In this document: piece after piece, positions 10,460-20,651 of the stretch | How the letters are laid out: each line of letters opens with the position of its first letter | Numbering within the stretch: the first letter of the stretch is position 1 | NCBI GenBank assembly: GCA_023213395.1 | Contig: CM041465.1 | Coordinates: 119,853,741 to 119,917,740 of the forward strand | Source: Cycas panzhihuaensis | Taxonomy: Eukaryota; Cycadophyta | Direction of reading: 5' to 3' | Length of the DNA stretch: 64,000 nt | Position numbers and translations under genes: made by a program | Notes under the pieces: model-generated | Databases searched by the model: none | The model's input: the letters and a program-made list of their open reading frames with translations, nothing else | Told to the model about the DNA's origin: nothing

Positions 10460-11833
10460 CTAGTTAGGTATGATAAGAGCTTTTCTTGGTTTCACAATAA
10501 TTTTGAAAGAGAATTCTTGGAACAGCATTAGCCATCTACTAAGTCGCCCTCTCATTATCAGTTTATTCACAAGATACATAAGTGTTTGATGGTCCACAAA
10601 GAACAAGAATGGATTTGCTAATAAGTAGTGTCGAAACTTCTGCAGTGCATACACCATTCCGAGCGCTTCTCTCTCTGTCGTGGTATAATTCTGTTCTACT
10701 TTCGTAAGTTTCCAACTTGCAAAGTATATCGGATAATCTATCTTGTCATCACTTGGTTGGGCTAATACGCATCCAATAGCGTATTGTGAAGCATCCACGT
10801 GTACATGGAAGGTTTTATTCCAATCAGGAAATCGCAATATAGGTGCTAATATGATAGCTTTCTTCAATATTTCGAATGCCTGTTGTTGCTCTTCCATCCA
10901 CTCCCATTCAATACTCTTCTTTAACAATTCCTCAAGGAGTCTCGATATGCATGCGTATCCCCTGATAAATTTTCTATAGTATCCGGTCAAACCCAAGAAA
11001 CCTTTCAATTGTCTCCTCGTGAGTGGTATGGGAAAGTGTAGGATTGCAGATACCTTGGCCGGATCCGTTAACAATCCTTCCTTGCTGATTATGCGTCCTA
11101 ATAGATTCCCAAAGGGTACCAAAAAGGTATATTTCTCCAGATTTAAACACAACTTATTCTCCCGTCAAGTTTGCAACATCTCCCTCAAGTTTTCCATATG
11201 ATTTTTCATCAACCCATATAACGTCCAATCGTCCAGGAATACTGCCACTCTTTTCCCAATCAATTTTTGGAATATATTGATCAGTATTCTTTGGAATGTG
11301 GCTGGAGCATTCGTAAGACCGAATGGCATTACTTTGTAGACATATGTTCCCCATTCTGTAACGAATGTAGTCTTTGCTTGATCGTACCCACTAAACCTGT
11401 CGGTGAAGGAATATATCTCATTCCCCCCCACGGCTTCCAAAATATCCTATGTAAAGGGTAACGAAAAGGGATCCTTCTTCGTTACCTTAGTCAATTGTCT
11501 GTAATCTACACAGACGCGTATTTTCCTGTTCTTTTTGGGAACTACTACTACAGAGCTCACCTAGTCACTGTAGTCAATCTCGTAGATATACCCTGCTTCC
11601 AACATCTTGTCTAACTCTACTTTTACCTTTTCTTTATATTTAGGATTCATACGATATGGTCTCTGCTTTATTGGTTTTGCTCCTTCAATCAAATCAATAT
11701 GATGCATTCCCATTTCTAGGGGAATACCCTTCAGGTCTTTATACGACCATGCAAATATGTCACGAAATTCCTCAAACAATTGTTGAGCCTTTGCTACTGT
11801 TTGGTTATCCCAGTAATCTCCGATTCGTATTAT
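10460..11833 (-). pseudogene. Gypsy D reverse transcriptase and RNase H
   Basis: Begins with IRIGDYWDNQ and FAWSYKDLKGIPLEM, then RT motifs KQRPYRMNPKYKEKV, IRVCVDYRQL, MPFGLTNAPATFQR and the catalytic FLDD (FLDDWTLYG, about 11214-11247). RT is followed by KGFLGLTGYYRKFIRGYA and a Ty3-type RNase H (FHVHVDASQYAIGCVLAQP, TEREALGMVYAL, FFVDHQTL). All segments share one frame with the Gag-like module upstream and are separated only by stops (TGG to TAG at about 11561; others near 11452 and 11155). The single frame suggests ORF2 was one polyprotein. Confidence 0.92.
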
Positions 11834-13054
11834 TTTAGGGTCCTCTTTACTTCCGACATTAATTTCAGTAGTTTTTAATTTGGTTGCTTCAATGTCTTCT
11901 CTGTTTCCAATTTTATGGCTGGGGGTATCTTCTATTTTTCTTTCCTCATTATTGACTTCCGTGAATTCTGTAGGATAATTTGGGATTTCTTCTTCTTCAT
12001 CATACGCTGATTCTTCCTTCTCTTTATTCATTGCTATAACCCCTTGTTCTAAGTTCATACACATTCTTCTAATATTTTTCAAGATTTTATCGATATTTTT
12101 ATCTTCTGACGAGTGCATAAAATTTTTTATAAAAGATCCCTTAAGGCTTTCCCAAGTTACATCCAGATTTTGTTCTTTTCGTAGGAACCAGTCCTTTGCT
12201 ACCCTTCCCAAGGTATGATAAAAGTGGTTAGGCCAGGTTTCCTTTGGTATACCTAGGGATGTCCATTCTTGTTTGCATTTTTGTATGGGCTCACTAGGGT
12301 TTTTGCCTACATGGAATATTGGAATGTTTAAGTGTTTGGGGTGGTCGAATCGAAGCCTAAACGCAGCTTGTAACTCCTTCCAACACTAGAGAGTGGCTTG
12401 GTGGGCTAAGTACCAATACCAAGCCGTTCCTCGCAAGGTAAGCACTAGATCCTTTTGCCATTGATTCTTATCCCAATTTTCTTTCTCCATCCAGTATTCT
12501 ATGCAATGGGTTAAATGAGTGGTTCCATATAATTGTTCCCCATAGAAAGGTTTAACATGGTTTCCAATGTAAGTTTCGAAGTTTGTCTCCTCTGGGTTAG
12601 TTACCCTATTGCCTAGACTTGAGTCTCTAGAAGTATTTTCCGCCGATTCCCCTTCCATTCCCTTGGATTTGGCGCCAACTGTTGGAAGGGATTGGTTGCT
12701 GGGTGGGTATACCTCTAAAGAGTATGAGGAAGGAATATTACTTCCTTCCCTAGCTTGTAATAAGGAGGGGGATAGGGAATCTACCTTAGGACCCACACCT
12801 AAGGTAGAAGGGAGGTTAAGGTTAATACTAGATACTATAGGGCTATGAAAAATACTAAGTCTATTAGGGGGGTTTTGGTCTAGGTTTATGTTAATTTCTA
12901 TGTTATCTACTGAGCTATCATTAGTCATCATATATTCAAAAGAATCTGAATTATCATTAATGTTTTCAGTTATACATTTAGATAATAAGTTACACCTATG
13001 AGAAGAAGAGTTTACTTTGTAAGCGTCTTGCAACCAGTAATCCACAAATCTCAT
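11834..13054 (-). pseudogene. Gypsy D second Gag-like module at the start of ORF2 (N-terminal to RT)
   Basis: ORF2 starts at ATG 13054, whose ATGA overlaps the TGA of the protease ORF. A variable Ser/Asn/Pro-rich stretch (13050-12560) leads to HVKPFYGEQLYGTTHLTHC and two consecutive Gag-like helical motifs: LTLRGTAWYWY ... FRLRF (about 12460-12350) and YHTLGRVAKDWF ... FIKNF (about 12230-12120). Both have the L-x-G-x-A-x-x-W/F spacing of Ty3/gypsy Gag cores, seen also in the true gag upstream (TLRGVPLAWYKEL). One TAG interrupts between them. The same module lies between protease and RT in gypsy J, and one motif is recognisable in B. I know of no standard gypsy layout with Gag-like sequence here; the role is unknown. 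Confidence 0.72.
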
Positions 13055-13970
13055 CCCATTTTAGGTAAATGCGAGGAGTTATAAATTTCTCCAAAATGAG
13101 TCGGTCCTGCTTCTTGGCAGTCGATTAATTTGGTAGGTTCTTTGGCTGTATGGTAAAGATTCTCTTCATCGAGGGAAGAGGCTATTGTTTCACTCACAAC
13201 GGTTGTACTGGATCCCTCGTCAGATATCATCTCAATGGAATTCCTCCCCAACATTGATAATACCACCTCATTTCCGCCATCTAACAAGGTGAAGGTCACG
13301 TTCTTCCAGTTTTGGAGACATTGGGTCTTGTATAGCCAAGGCCTTCCTAATAAGGCTGGATAGGGTGTTGCACCCTTTTCTATTTCCACAATTGTAAAGT
13401 CGATTTCCATGACGATTCCTGCCACATCCACTTTGATGTCGGCCAACTTTCCCACAGGTCGCACCAATAATTCATTGTCTAATTTTAACGAATAGGTTGC
13501 CGCTTCCAACTTCGGGCTCCCCAACTTTCGCCATGTTGAGGTGGGTAGTACATTCACAGCTGCTCCCCCATCAACGATCACTTTCGGAAATGTTTCTCCC
13601 AATACCATCATTGTCACCATGGGATCCATGTCGAATGACGGCATCACTTTCTTCAGACTCTTGGTAATTCCTTGTTGTAATATCCCTCCTTTAATCCAGT
13701 CGATTACTTGACATAGAGGAATAGTTAATTGTAACTGTTTCACCAAATTCTCCATCAGCAACAACATTCTTGGAATATCCTTTCCTGGTAAACCTTTGAA
13801 CAATTCCTCCATTTGTACCATTTGGGGTTGTGTTTTTGGTTCTTCTGGTACCTTTTCTTTCTCCTTTTGCTTATTCTTTCTCACATACACATATTTGGTC
13901 TCGGGTTTCCCCATTGGTAACATAGTCTCTTCCTGAGCTAGTTCCTCTAACACCTGCTTTGCTTGTCGAA
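13051..13970 (-). pseudogene. Gypsy D aspartic protease region
   Basis: The longest open frame here is 300 codons (13953-13051) with no stop. The active-site motif is DGGAAVNVLP (D-x-G class; D-G-G-A rather than D-S/T-G-A), followed by the flap-like region and ALLGRPWLYKTQCLQNW. The N-terminal third (QMEELFKGLPGKDIPRMLLLMENLVKQL) links it to the nucleocapsid frame, so gag and protease are probably one ORF. A TGA lies just upstream at about 13970. The downstream end overlaps the next ORF by ATGA. Confidence 0.85.
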
Positions 13971-15852
13971 ATCAATTTATCTCTGTCTGTGCGTTTCGAT
14001 ACCCCTCTTCTTCCTTCTCTTTTTGCTTTTTTTTGAGTTTTACATTTTTGCTTTCTGGTATGATTGTCATTAAATTGGTGGCTTTCGCTTTCCCCTTGCA
14101 ATCCTCTGTTTTGTGCTCACTAGGCCCACAGTTGTTACATACGAATGGGTTTTGTTCGTATTCCTGCTTGGTTGGGCATTTGGATTTCCAATGCCTGAAT
14201 TGTAAGCATATGAGGCATCTTCCCATTGGTTGTTACTTCCTCGAGGGCTCCTGTGTTCCAAGGTGGGTTGCCTCCTCTTCCCCTACCTCGTCCTCTGTAC
14301 GATTTTCCTCTTGGATTGTAAAAACAATCCTTTGTCATATGAGTATCCACATTGCATATGTGGCACCATTTGTCCCTTTGATGCATTGCACTATTCTTCA
14401 TATTAAGTTCACATTCTTTTGTTGTGTGTGAACTTTCGCAGATGTGGCACCATTTTTCCACTCTGAATTCATGGTCCTTCTTTTTCTTTGTCATTTCCTC
14501 CTCTCTATTATTCCTTATTTTCAATCTTGCCACTTCCTTCCTCAAAGCTTCTACTTCTGATTCTTCTTCTGATACTCCCACCTGGCAGAAGGGTCGGTTA
14601 TGTTGATTCTGTTTAATTTCCCTTATCTCCTCTTGTAATCTCAACAGGAGGGGGTCATGTCCTCCAGCTCGAGGATCCATCTCCATCTCGAAATCGAGTG
14701 CTAAAGCCTAGGCATTCTTGAATGACTTCAATGGATGTGCATGCATCATGGCTCTCAGCTTTTCATTTAATCCTCTGACAAAATAATTTTTCATATTGTG
14801 ATCTGTCACAGTCTCGTTGATCATGTTGACCGCAATGATTTTCATCCGACTGATATAGGTCAACACCGATTCTCCCGGTCTTTGTTTGATTTCCCTTAGG
14901 GCAATTTCCACTGCTTCGTTACTTCAGAACTTTTGAAATCTTCCTTCAAAAGACTTTTTTATGTTGGCCCATGATTTTTTCTTATCCAACTCCTTATACC
15001 AGGCCAATGGTACTCCCCTCAATGTACAAGTGAATCTGGCTTTTATCTCATCTTCATCCGTAATTTTCTTCACGTCAATCAAATTTTGGAACAAATATGT
15101 ATGTTTAGCTACATTTGAAGTGTCGTTGAAGATCAATTTCCCAAAATCTCTGTAATCATCCATCCTGGGAGATTGTACCTGTGTCCCACCTAGTGGTGAT
15201 TCTTCCCCGTTTTCCTCCTCACTGGATTCTATCTCCTCTCCTTCACCCTTTTCTTTTGGGGATGTGCTTGGAGTGCTTACTGCAATATTATCCTTCCCAA
15301 ATAATGGATTCTTAAATGGGGTCTTTAGATGTATAGGTTACGCACACGGCACTTGTCTTGTCAATGGTATAACCGTTATGTATGGTAGTCGGATCTGTTT
15401 GATGAATCTTCAAAAAGCTGCCTTGTTAGCTTGTTTTCCCAATATGTCGAGGGACCTTCCTCCATCTTTTTTTCGTTGTCACTTAGGTCCTTCGGGGTGC
15501 CTTCCACAGGTATACTTTCCTCCTTCGTTAGAGTGTCTTTATGTTCCTTATCCACCTTTGGTTTTTCTTCATATTCCAGGCTAAACAGGTCATCCTTGAT
15601 TGGGGCTGGTGTTAGTACCATTTGTTCGCCATTGTTTCCCTCTCCTTGTTCCTGAGGTGTCTGGGCTCCATTTGCCTTAGATTCTTCAACGGACTGTCCC
15701 TTGGTCTCGTTATTTTGCGAGCTTAGTCTTCTTGCCCTTCTCAGTTTTGACTCTTTTGACCACCATAATCCTCTCTGTCTACTTGTTTCTTTCCCTTTAG
15801 GTGAAGTATCCTTTTGTGGCTCTTTCGCCTTTGAAGGCCTCTTAGGTGGCAT
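13971..15852 (-). pseudogene. Gypsy D gag with four zinc knuckles
   Basis: Starts MPPKRPSKAKE at 15852, about 140 bp after the 5' LTR; J starts the same way. An acidic, charged N-terminal region is followed, after a frameshift near 15380, by the Gag core (GKLIFNDTSNVAKHTYLFQNL, TLRGVPLAWYKEL, SVLTYISRMKIIA, YFVRGLNEKLRAMM). Then come a coiled-coil-like KEVARLKIRNNREEEM segment and four zinc knuckles: CHICESSHTTKEC, CHICNVDTHMTKDC, CLICLQFRHWKSKC and CNNCGPSEHKTEDC. An Arg/Gly run (RGRGRGRGG) lies between knuckles two and three. Stops at about 14921 (CGA to TGA) and 14709 (CAG to TAG) and two frameshifts break it. Confidence 0.88.
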
Positions 15853-15978
15853 TGGAAGGTCCCCTGGTTGTCGGAGGCTTAGTTACAGCCTGCCATCATG
15901 ACGATAGCCAGGGTCCTCTGTCCTTTACAGATTCCCCCTTGTGACACTCATGTGCCTCATCCCTCCTCAATGGACGTA

Positions 15979-15992
15979 GGCAATGGAACCAA
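15979..15992 (-). other. Primer binding site of gypsy D
   Basis: On the minus strand TTGGTTCCATTGCC abuts the LTR end. J has TTGGTTCTGTTGCC at the same place. Both resemble a decayed TGGCGCCGTTGCC, the tRNA-Asp site used by many Athila/Tat elements; the assignment is an inference. Confidence 0.5.
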
Positions 15993-16811
15993 TGTTGACT
16001 TAGGATTTCACACTACACTTGTGAGAAAGTACACTTGTCAAGATAACACAGGTTGTAATCTAGTTTAGGATACAGTCAACATAATCATCCCACAAATTTA
16101 TTCACCATTCCACACAGTTAGGTCACAGTTTACACACAGCAATACAGTAATCAGCACATATTCAGCATTCAATCTTCATAAACACAGAGAATCCATAATT
16201 TCCATGTAACTCTTATTTTATTAAGCAATAGTCTTTGTACACAAGGTGTTGGAATGCATTCCAGCCACATACACTATCGCTGTCACATGCGTACCCAGAA
16301 GGTACACATCAATATACACGGCTTCAGGCTGTTGTCATATATACTGGTCTTGTACCAACGTGTGTCTGAATACTTGGCTCTCACCCTAACCAAATGGTCC
16401 TTTTGGAAGCCCTCAAATGCGCCTTCTTTGTGCCTTTTGGCTGAAGGGTTATGACTGTCTGTCATAACCGTACCCTTCGATCCAAAGCGTACCTTTTGTT
16501 AACCATTGGTTAATCTCCTTAACCACTGTCTTAATCCATCTGTATGTAAAATGCGTCGTCGGCGTCATCCCAGGTATCCTTCCGTCAGGTCCTACCATGC
16601 GTACCTTTACCGTCTGCTTGCGTTCTATCGGAGGTACGTATCTGTGTTGCGTACCTTCTTAGGTATGCACCTATCATATGTACCTAAAATGCTGACATTT
16701 TCATCTTTTTGTTGCATGCATACCTCTGTACAGTCCATACCTGCACATCCATGGTTACCCAGCCTATCTCTGGTTCTCTCATATCCCAGCGTGTCACAAT
16801 ATGCCCCAACA
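15993..16811 (-). repeat. Gypsy D 5' LTR (819 bp)
   Basis: On the minus strand it starts TGTTGGGGCATATTG at 16811, next to copia C coding sequence, and ends GTCAACA next to the primer binding site. The J LTR also begins TGTTG...GACAC and ends GTCAACA. The interior is full of GGTACG/GGTATG and TGCGTACC words. The matching 3' LTR lies left of the window, so no TSD can be checked; bases 16812-16816 (AGGAC) would be one copy. Confidence 0.8.
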
Positions 16812-18026
16812 AGGACAAGGTAACATTGGGTTGCTTCTTACAACTCTACAAAACAACTCTTGAACCAAGGGTAAAACAGTAACCTGAGGTGGATCTCCTA
16901 TTATCATAGCAACCTACGCAATCAGAATCTGAGAACCCTTCCAAGATGAAGTCCTTATTATGTGCATACTAAAGGCCATACTGCAATGTGCCTTTGATGT
17001 ATTTGAGCATGCATTTTACTGTATTCCAATGCATCTGATTGGGTTGAGACATGTATCTAGAACAAATCCCAATTGCAAATGAAATGTCAGGCTGAGTGTT
17101 GGTGAGATAGATGAGGCTACCTATCAACTGCGGGTAAGAGTGAGATCTGCAGGTTCAACTTCCTTGTTAAGAGTAAGCTTTATTCCATTCTCCATAGTCG
17201 TTTGTGCTAGTTTGCAGTCATGCATCCTGAACTACTACAAAATGTCCCAAAAATATTTTGCTTTGGATATGAAGATATAGCCTGGCTGTTGCCATACCTC
17301 AAAACCTAGAAAATAATGTAGAAGCCCAAGATCTGTCATCTTGAAACTTCTCTTCAAATCATCCTAGAGAATCTGTATCATCTTAGTGTCATTACCAGTG
17401 ATCACTAAGTCATCAACATACAAGACAATAAAAATAGCATGGTCTTTCCCAACTTTGATGTGCAAGTTAGGATCTGATGTGGATTGATGAGAACTATGTC
17501 TCAAAAAATAATCATTGATTTTTTAATACCATGCTCGTGGAGCTTGTTTCAAGCCATACAAAGCCTTTTTCAAGTGAGAAACTATATGCTCCTTGCCTTG
17601 TACTTTGTAACCAAGAGGTTGCTCCAAACATACCTCCTCCTGAAGATCGCCACTGAGAAAGACGCTCTTCACGTCCATCCGATAAGCTGGCCATTTGTAT
17701 TAAGCAGCTAAGGCCAAAATGAGTCTAATGGTGTTCATATTGGCAACAGGTGCAAAGGTCTCCTCATAATCAATGCCTTCCTCTTGTTTAAACCCCTTTG
17801 CAACAAGTCGGACCTTTTGACGCTTAAGTGTACAATTAGAATGAAATTTGGTCTTGTAGACCCATTTGCAACTGATTGCCTGTTTGTGCTTATGCAATTC
17901 TACCAAATTCCATGTTCCATTCTTTTCAATAGAATGGAATTCTTCATCCCTGGCAACTTTCCAATTTTCACTTTTAGATGCCTCCTCAAAGGTGGAAGGC
18001 TCATCAACACAAAGAACTTTAGCCAT
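16812..18026 (-). pseudogene. Copia C reverse transcriptase and RNase H (interrupted)
   Basis: Starts [20 protein letters not shown] at 18026 and reads through [11 protein letters not shown] and [21 protein letters not shown] to a TAA at 17700 (CAA to TAA). It then continues in the same frame with [26 protein letters not shown] and YVDDLVITGND. The RNase H part is frameshifted near 17120 and runs into the gypsy D LTR. Compared with A, the RT core is uninterrupted by indels but has several stops. Confidence 0.88.
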
Positions 18027-18089
18027 AAGTGCATAATTGGTTTGTTGCCTATATTTTGATGGATGTTTTCCTTCAATAATCTAGTCGTC

Positions 18090-19640
18090 CTAAATAGTCT
18101 GAGTATACCATTTGGGCAATTTTTTTACTAATGTTACTTGAACCTCAATGTCTTCTAGTCTAAGTGTTTGATCGATAGAAGATGTGCTAGGATCAAGTGG
18201 AGCAGAGTCTGATGATGCGAATGGTCCAGTTGGTGCAGATGATGTACATGGTGTGGAAGATTGAAAGGGAAGGAAATCCTCAACAATCTTTTTGCCTTTA
18301 TCAAGAGGAGGTTGGATGGATGCAGATTCCAACTCCTTATGTTCATCTTCAGCAAATATTACATCTCTTGAGAGATGCATTTTCTTTCCAATAGGATCAT
18401 ACAACTTGTAAGCTTTGCTATGAGTGGCATAGCCTACAAAAATGCATTTTAGACTATGTTTGTCTAAATTAGATCTTTGTTTATCGGGGATGTGCATGTA
18501 TGCAATGCACTCAAATGTCCTTAAATGACTGACGGTAGACTTTTTGCCAGACCAAGCCTCTTCTGGTGTGATGTCGGTGACTGTTGAAGTAGGCCTCTAA
18601 TTTGCCACATAAATAGTTGTGTGAAATGCTTCTACCTAGTATGCTCATGTGAGTCCTCTTGCATGCATCATAGCTTTGGCTTTGTTTGTCAAAGTTCTAT
18701 TCATCCGTTCGGAGACTCCGTTTTGTTGAGGAGTATATGGAATAGTGAGCTATCTCCAAATGTTGTTATCCTTGCAGAATTCAATGAATTCCTTGGAAAT
18801 GAATTCACCTCCATTGTCTGACCTTAGAATTTTGATTGAATGGCCAACTTCATTCTTCACTTCAAGCTTGAATTCTTTAAACTTTTGGAATGCTTCAAAC
18901 TTTTGTTTGATGAAGTAAACCCAAACTTTGTGAGAGAAATCATCTATGAAAGAGATGTAATACAATGCTCCTCCAAAAGATGTTGTGGACATAGGTCCAC
19001 ATAAATCTGGATGACTCAACTGCAAAGGATACGATGCACGCCAAGCTTTGTCTTTAGGGAAAGGTAATCGATGTTGCGTCCCCATTATACATGCTTCACA
19101 AAGACATTTTGAACCATATAGCTTTGGAAGCCCATGCACCGTGTTCTTGTTCATCATTAGCTTGATATTGTCTAAGCTCAAGCGGCCTAGATCTTGATGC
19201 CAAAGTTGCATCTTTGTCAATGATTGAGTGACAAAGTAAGCAAAATCAAGTGTTATATTATTTGCATCCAACTTATAAAGGCCATGGTCTTCATGACCAA
19301 TGGCTACAACTTGATCATGTTGATCACTGATGACACATTTTCCATTTTTAAATAAAATGCTCATCTGTTGCTTGTCCAATTGGCTAACAAATAGCAAACT
19401 CTTTTCCATGGAAGGAATTAGGTAGGCATCACCATTAAGAAATTTGGAAGAAGGATATGAGGGAGAATGAAATGAGGCAACTTTGCCTATATCAAAAATC
19501 TACACTAATTCATTGTTGCCAAAGGTCACTGATCAACCATTTCCTTCTTTGATGTCATAAAGGAGTTCTTCACTCCTAGTCATGTGACATGATGCCCCCA
19601 AGTTGATGATCCAAGTATGATCAACATCTGATGTGTGATA
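18090..19640 (-). pseudogene. Copia C protease and integrase
   Basis: The protease active site reads NLGAS (about 19590) instead of DSGAS, so the catalytic Asp is lost. The ORF 19409-18750 holds the integrase zinc domain (HQDLGRLSLDN ... CLCEAC), HPDLCGP (first Asp) and SDNGGEF (second Asp). A stop separates the segment with the Glu. 18497-18090 is the C-terminal region (CIFVGYATHSKAYKLYDPIG, LSRDVIFAED) with a Ser/Thr/Pro-rich linker before RT. Confidence 0.87.
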
Positions 19641-19659
19641 AGCACAAAGTAGCTTATCC

Positions 19660-20651
19660 TCATCTGCAAATTGAATGGTGTGGGGTTGATTGCCACCTCT
19701 GAAACCCCCCCTTCCTCTTTGACCTTCTCGATATGCGCCTTAATTTGGTTGAGGGGGTTGATGTTGTTGCTATTGTTGAAACCACTACTACTGCTGGAAC
19801 TGTGGACGAGGTTGCTGTTGCCTCTAATGCTGCTGACGTGGTTGTTGCTAACGTGTGCACTGAAGATCGGCTTGCTTCAATCTGTAATCAAGAGCTATGT
19901 CGCCAACCTTGCCACAATAGCGGCAAATGACATTGGATTTTGAAGTGCCAATGTTCATGTTCCCAAATTGTTTTGTAAGTGAAGGTTTGGGGTTTTGCTT
20001 GGCCATGAATGCTTTTGAAGTAGATGCCCCATCATCATCTTCCTTGTCATAAATCTGATTCTCTTGAATTAACAAACTTTGAAATTGGTTGAAAGACATA
20101 CCTGAAAGTGAGCCATCATGTGTAACAGGTGATATGAATCCATTAAAATCTTTAGGCAAAGCTCGAACAATTATTGTTACAAGCTCGTCCGTGGAAGCTG
20201 GTTTTCCTAATGTATTCAATTCATTACATATTTCTTTGATAGAAGCAAGGAAAGCCAACATAGGCTTTACGTATTTCAAAGAATATAATTTTGCTTTCAC
20301 CATCACAATGCGAGCTTCATCTCGCCTTTCATACAAGGAGGACAAAGTGTCCCAAGCTTGCTTAGATGTTTCAGCATACATAACATTTTGATCAACATTA
20401 ACATCAATAATCATATGTAAAAATACTAAGGTTATTTCATTCTTGGCCTCCCAAGCAGCAACATAATCAGCATTTGGATGAACAACGACACCATCAATTT
20501 CCATAGGTTCAGGTTGAAAAATTTTGCCAGAAACATAACCCCAAAACTCATTCATTTTTAAGAGGTTTTGTGTTTGCCTCTTTCACTCTTGATAATTATT
20601 TTGACATGTTAACCTGATGATATATGCATTAAGCATGTTTAGAGCAGCCAT
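19660..20651 (-). pseudogene. Copia C gag
   Basis: The start ATG at 20651 begins MAALNMLNAYIIRL, matching the A gag start. One TGA (TGG to TGA) precedes MNEFWGYVSG at 20555. The core is AWEAKNEITLVFLHMIID and AWDTLSSLYERRDEAR. The zinc knuckle is CRYCGKVGDIALDY, with its His and last Cys replaced (Asp and Tyr). A Gln/Thr-rich tail from CAG/CAA repeats follows (19745-19860). Broken at the knuckle and tail. Confidence 0.87.

Noticed and set aside
16254-16823. Plus-strand ORFs of 66 and 105 codons
   Set aside because: They fall inside the D 5' LTR and have no similarity to known proteins.
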